DNA of 64,000 nt, taken from Enterobacter sp. CC120223-11 (GTDB lineage Bacteria > Pseudomonadota > Gammaproteobacteria > Enterobacterales > Enterobacteriaceae). The translations under genes and the position numbers were made by a program. The notes under the pieces were generated by a model. That model saw nothing but the letters and a program-made list of their open reading frames with translations. It did not search any database and was not told the origin of the DNA. This document shows positions 60,989-64,000 of this stretch, piece by piece; within the stretch, counting starts at the first letter, position 1, and the number at the start of each line of letters is the position of its first letter. The DNA lies in assembly GCF_900215375.1 (NCBI RefSeq), contig NZ_OBEF01000005.1, positions 124,001 to 188,000 of the forward strand, written 5' to 3'.

Positions 60989-62115
60989 TAACCCAATAAA
61001 GTGTGATAAAGCGTAATGAGCTGGCTCGAGAGCCGCTCCGGCGTTGCATCCATGACTTTATGGCGGGCAGCCATGCCCATTTTGTTATCGTATTCCAGTG
61101 CCGGTATTGCCATCACGGCCTCTCTCAGGCGCGAGATATCCAGAGCATCGCAGACAAAACCGTTTGTGCCTTGCTCAATAAATTCTGCCCCACCGCAGGT
61201 GCGTGAGGTAATGACGGGCAATCCGCAGGCCATGGCTTCCAGAATGACATTCGGGAAGGGATCATACAATGTAGGCAGCAATAACCCGTCTGCCGCCTGA
61301 TAGAAGGGCAGCGTCTCTTTTTGCATACCGCAAAAGCGAATGCGATCTTCGCAGCCAACTGAACGCGCCAGCGCCTGATACTGCTTTTCCGCTTTGTCCT
61401 GACCGACGACAATCAGATAGCGATCGGTGCCTGCAATGGCGTTTATCGCCGCCGCCAGCCCTTTACGTTCAAACCCTGAGCCCACAAAACAGAGCGCCAC
61501 GGCATTAGCCGGAATCCCCAGCTGTTCACGCAGCGCCAGTTTTTGCATGCTATCTGCCGGAACGAAGCGGCTGGCGTCTATGGAATTATAAATCACATGA
61601 ATTTTTTTGGGGTCGACGGCGAAATCTTCGATGATTTCTTGTTTCACCATTTCCGCGTTGCAGATCACGGCCTTGAGCTCGGGTGCCTCGTACATGGCTT
61701 TTTCCGCGTCCATCACGTAGCGATGATAACGGTCGAGCATCAGCATCTGGCCGCGCCAGCCCGGCAGGATCCGCTGGCGCTGCAGCAGCCAGCGGCGATG
61801 AACACCATCGCCTGCGCGATAGATATCGCAGCCCGGAATGCGCTCATGGCTCTGCACGATATCAAACTGCTCTGCCTGCCAGAGCTTACGCGCCGCATCA
61901 GCAAAGCCACGTTCACGGCTGATTCGACCCCATTTCTGCGGGTCGCAGATGTGAATATGCCAGTCGTCCTGCTTTTCGCCTTGCCACTGGCGGGTGATAA
62001 CGTTGAGTTCTAAATTCTGATTGCTGAGCGCGCTTAATGCGCGGGAGACAAAACGTTCGGCACCGCCGTCAGGGCGATATTTTTGGCGAACAATCGCGAG
62101 GCGATGTTTTTTCAT
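60988..62115 (-). CDS. wabG: GT4 LPS core transferase, WabG/WaaG-like
   Basis: 375-aa GT-B fold transferase that, in Klebsiella, adds galacturonic acid to heptose II; WaaG in E. coli adds glucose. It starts MKKHRLAIVRQKYRPDGGAERFV at 62115, sharing ATGA with the waaQ stop. SHERIPGCDIYRAGDGVHRRWL and the donor-site PTLYDPFPNVILEAMACGLPVITSRTCGGAEFI are typical. The wabG name is chosen from gene order with wabH and the wabN-like gene; WaaG is the alternative. Confidence 0.75.
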   Translation of the reverse strand: MKKHRLAIVRQKYRPDGGAERFVSRALSALSNQNLELNVITRQWQGEKQDDWHIHICDPQKWGRISRERGFADAARKLWQAEQFDIVQSHERIPGCDIYRAGDGVHRRWLLQRQRILPGWRGQMLMLDRYHRYVMDAEKAMYEAPELKAVICNAEMVKQEIIEDFAVDPKKIHVIYNSIDASRFVPADSMQKLALREQLGIPANAVALCFVGSGFERKGLAAAINAIAGTDRYLIVVGQDKAEKQYQALARSVGCEDRIRFCGMQKETLPFYQAADGLLLPTLYDPFPNVILEAMACGLPVITSRTCGGAEFIEQGTNGFVCDALDISRLREAVMAIPALEYDNKMGMAARHKVMDATPERLSSQLITLYHTLLG

Positions 62116-63176
62116 GACAGGCAATTCCTTGCTGCTGCCACGACGCGTTCAACCGGAATGGCATTGAGATAACGTTCCTGGGTATTCGTGTCTACCGCAT
62201 CTGGATCTGGCAGCGGGCCATATTCGCCTGCCCAGATGACCTCGCCGTTTACCTGCCACGGGCTCCAGAACGTGAGTTTTGAAGGGCCAAACAGCGCCAC
62301 GCACGGCGTCTGCAAGGCCGCAGCCATATGCATAGGCACCGAGTCCACGCCAATAAAGAGCGACGCGTGGCCAATGAGCGCGCCTAGCTGACGAAGCGTT
62401 AACTGCCCGGCTAATGACACCACGCGCTCCTGAGGGCAGGCGGCAAGGATGGTGTCGATCATGGCTAATTCTTTTTTGTCCGGGCCGGAGGTGAGCACAA
62501 CCGTGTGGCCATCCTGCTGAAGTGCCGTGATGGTTTGCGCCATCTTGCCTTCATCCCAGCACTTGAAGAACCAGCGAGAGGTGGGCTGCACAACGATAAA
62601 CTTTTCAGTCACACCTTTTTCAGCCAGCTTGTTGGAGACGGTTTGCCAGTCTTCAGGAAGAAAACCCATGGTGACCGAACTGACCGGCGGGATGTCCAGC
62701 GGAGTCAGAACAGAGAGATTCTGCTCAACGGTATGCATCTGCTGATGAGCGTCGACAGAGGCAAGCGCCGTGTGGCAATGATTCCAGAACCAGCCGCGAC
62801 GCTTATTAAAATCAAACCCGATGCGTACCGGCGCGCCGGTAAAGCGGGTGATGAGGGCACTTCGCCACTGGTCGGCCAGGTTGATAACCAGCTGATAACG
62901 CCGCTCGCGCAACGTCGTCAGCAGCTGCCACTCTTTTTGCAGGTGTCCACGCGTCCCCAGTTTTTTCCAGCTGCGGTCGATGCCATAGATCTGATGAATG
63001 TCAGGATGTGCGGCCAGCATATCCCGGGTTTCCTCATACAGCAGCACATCGATTTGCGCATCGGGCCAGCGCTGACGCAGAGAGTGGATCACCGGGGTAG
63101 TGAGAAGCATGTCGCCGTGATGACGTAATTTAATCAAAAGAATGCGTAAATCGGGCGCGTTAAGTGAGTTATTCAT
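62112..63176 (-). CDS. waaQ: WaaQ, LPS heptosyltransferase III (GT9)
   Basis: 354-aa GT9 enzyme adding heptose III as a branch on heptose II. ILLIKLRHHGDMLLTTPVIHSLR (acceptor-side motif) and LFIGVDSVPMHMAAALQTPCVALFGPS (ADP-heptose site) are readable. Three consecutive ATGs (63182, 63179, 63176) precede NNSLNAPD; I list the one with best spacing. It is the first gene of the waaQ-wabG-wabH-GT2-waaA-waaE-coaD run and divergent from the deacetylase. Confidence 0.87.
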   Translation of the reverse strand: MNNSLNAPDLRILLIKLRHHGDMLLTTPVIHSLRQRWPDAQIDVLLYEETRDMLAAHPDIHQIYGIDRSWKKLGTRGHLQKEWQLLTTLRERRYQLVINLADQWRSALITRFTGAPVRIGFDFNKRRGWFWNHCHTALASVDAHQQMHTVEQNLSVLTPLDIPPVSSVTMGFLPEDWQTVSNKLAEKGVTEKFIVVQPTSRWFFKCWDEGKMAQTITALQQDGHTVVLTSGPDKKELAMIDTILAACPQERVVSLAGQLTLRQLGALIGHASLFIGVDSVPMHMAAALQTPCVALFGPSKLTFWSPWQVNGEVIWAGEYGPLPDPDAVDTNTQERYLNAIPVERVVAAARNCLS

Positions 63177-63261
63177 CATCATCTTATTGGGATCATATTG
63201 CCTGCAATTCTAATAGACATAGTGAGGACTTGCATCCTTTCTCGGCAATGTCAGCTTTTTC

Positions 63262-63296
63262 CTGGCAGCTGTTTACTCGGCGAGAGGAGAGTGCGT
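63262..63296 (+). promoter_or_regulatory. Degenerate JUMPstart-like element upstream of wabN
   Basis: CTGGCAGCTGTTTA (63262-63275) matches the first part of the JUMPstart element (CTGGTAGCTGTTAA) at 12 of 14 positions. A GGAGAGTGCGT string (63286-63296) sits near where the ops GGCGGTAGCGT would be but fits poorly. RfaH control of the + strand deacetylase unit is possible but weakly supported. Confidence 0.3.
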
Positions 63297-63332
63297 AACA
63301 TAGCGCTAACCCTCTTTGACAATGTGATCGCT

Positions 63333-64000
63333 ATGACGAAACCCGCTTTTATCATCACCATCGATACTGAAGGCGATAACCTTTGGCAAAACCATCGGGA
63401 GATTAAAACAGAAAACGCCCGATACCTGCCTCGCTTCCAGTCACTGTGTGAAAAATATGGTTTCAAGCCAGTCTGGTTGACGAACTATGAGATGGCGGTC
63501 GATCCGGTTTATATCGATTTTGCCAAAGACGTGATCGCCCGCGGTCAGGGGGAAGTCGGCATGCACCTGCATGCCTGGAACAGCCCGCCGGAGCATGATT
63601 TGACCGGTGATGACTGGCGCTGGCAGCCCTACCTGATTGAATATCCCGATACGGTTCTGCGCGAAAAAGTGCTGTTTATGACCGAGCTGCTCGAGAACAC
63701 CTTCCAGACGAAGATGCTCAGCCACCGCGCCGGACGTTGGGCGTTCGACAGCCGTTATGCCAGACTGCTTGTCGAACTTGGCTATCACGTCGATTGTTCC
63801 GTGACGCCCCGCGTAAACTGGCGTAACGCAAAAGGGGCTCCACAGGGAACAGGCGGCACCGATTATCAATCCTTCCCGGATAGCGCCTATTTTATGGATA
63901 TGGACGCTATCCATAAGCCAGGAAACAGCCCGCTGCTGGAAGTGCCGATGAGTATCCAGTACAAACATCCCGGTTGGCTGAATAGCGTGAAGCAAGGCTA
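63333..64000 (+). CDS. wabN: WabN-like polysaccharide deacetylase (3' end beyond window)
   Basis: 222 complete codons of a NodB-type (CE4) deacetylase. MTKPAFIITIDTEGDNLWQ holds the catalytic D-T-E motif, GMHLHAWNSPPEH the metal-binding His-x-His, and SHRAGRWAFDS the next motif. In Klebsiella WabN deacetylates the core GlcNAc to give glucosamine, fitting the waaQ-wabG-wabH neighbours. The C-terminal part lies past base 64000. Transcribed away from waaQ. Confidence 0.8.
   Translation, partial: MTKPAFIITIDTEGDNLWQNHREIKTENARYLPRFQSLCEKYGFKPVWLTNYEMAVDPVYIDFAKDVIARGQGEVGMHLHAWNSPPEHDLTGDDWRWQPYLIEYPDTVLREKVLFMTELLENTFQTKMLSHRAGRWAFDSRYARLLVELGYHVDCSVTPRVNWRNAKGAPQGTGGTDYQSFPDSAYFMDMDAIHKPGNSPLLEVPMSIQYKHPGWLNSVKQG

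Overview
The window is 64 kb of a chromosome from a member of the Enterobacteriaceae. Almost every housekeeping protein reads as an ortholog of an E. coli protein. The eefABC-type efflux operon and the WabG/WabH/WabN-type lipopolysaccharide core genes point to the Enterobacter, Klebsiella and Lelliottia side of the family rather than Escherichia. I see no rRNA, tRNA, CRISPR array, transposase or prophage gene. Family and gene names come from recognising sequences by eye, not from a database search.

Layout. (1) 1-4.0 kb: a sugar phosphotransferase operon (GntR regulator, galactitol-type EIIA, EIIB and EIIC, FGGY kinase cut by the window edge) with a perfect palindromic operator. (2) 4.2-17.5 kb: an accessory stretch with a small lipoprotein, a stray HycA homolog between two inverted copies of one stem-loop, nlpA, a serine hydrolase, an NTF2-like protein, a divergent MFS pump/TetR pair, an acetyltransferase, and a TetR regulator followed by a complete RND pump operon (eefABC type). 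(3) 17.5-25.2 kb: yicL, yicS, nepI, yicH, xanP and gltS, with a 111-bp tandem repeat between nepI and yicH. (4) 25.2-40 kb: glycerol, triose-phosphate and sulfate genes (glpK, glpF, zapB, a wzc-wzb-wza module, sbp, cdh, an anion permease, tpiA, yiiQ, yiiR, fpr, glpX). (5) 40-56.7 kb: recG-trmH-spoT-rpoZ-gmk, ligB, yicG, a small unknown gene, yicC, rph-pyrE, slmA, dut, coaBC, radC, rpmB-rpmG, mutM and coaD, in the same order as E. coli except for the gene in the dinD position. (6) 56.7-64 kb: LPS core genes waaE, waaA, a GT2 transferase, wabH, wabG, waaQ and a divergent wabN-like deacetylase cut by the right edge.

The most striking structure is region 4. In E. coli K-12, as I remember it, gltS is next to recG, and the sbp-cdh-tpiA-yiiQ-yiiR-fpr-glpX-glpK-glpF-zapB block lies elsewhere. 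Here that whole block sits between gltS and recG, opened between glpX and glpK and closed between zapB and sbp. An orphan capsule-export module (wza-wzb-wzc) and a 0.7-kb AT-rich non-coding stretch lie at the closing junction. As a result glpX is about 12 kb away from glpFK. Two nested inversions, or excision and reinsertion of a circle, would give this order.

How the genes work together: glpF, glpK, glpX and tpiA cover glycerol uptake and the triose-phosphate and fructose-bisphosphate steps. recG to gmk combine DNA repair, tRNA modification and (p)ppGpp turnover. rph-pyrE has the attenuator expected for UTP control. waaE to waaQ build the inner core of LPS. Regulatory signals read directly from sequence include the palindromes beside the gntR, tetR and eefR-type genes, a PurR-like box before xanP, a GlpR-like operator before glpF, a strong promoter before rpmB and several intrinsic terminators.
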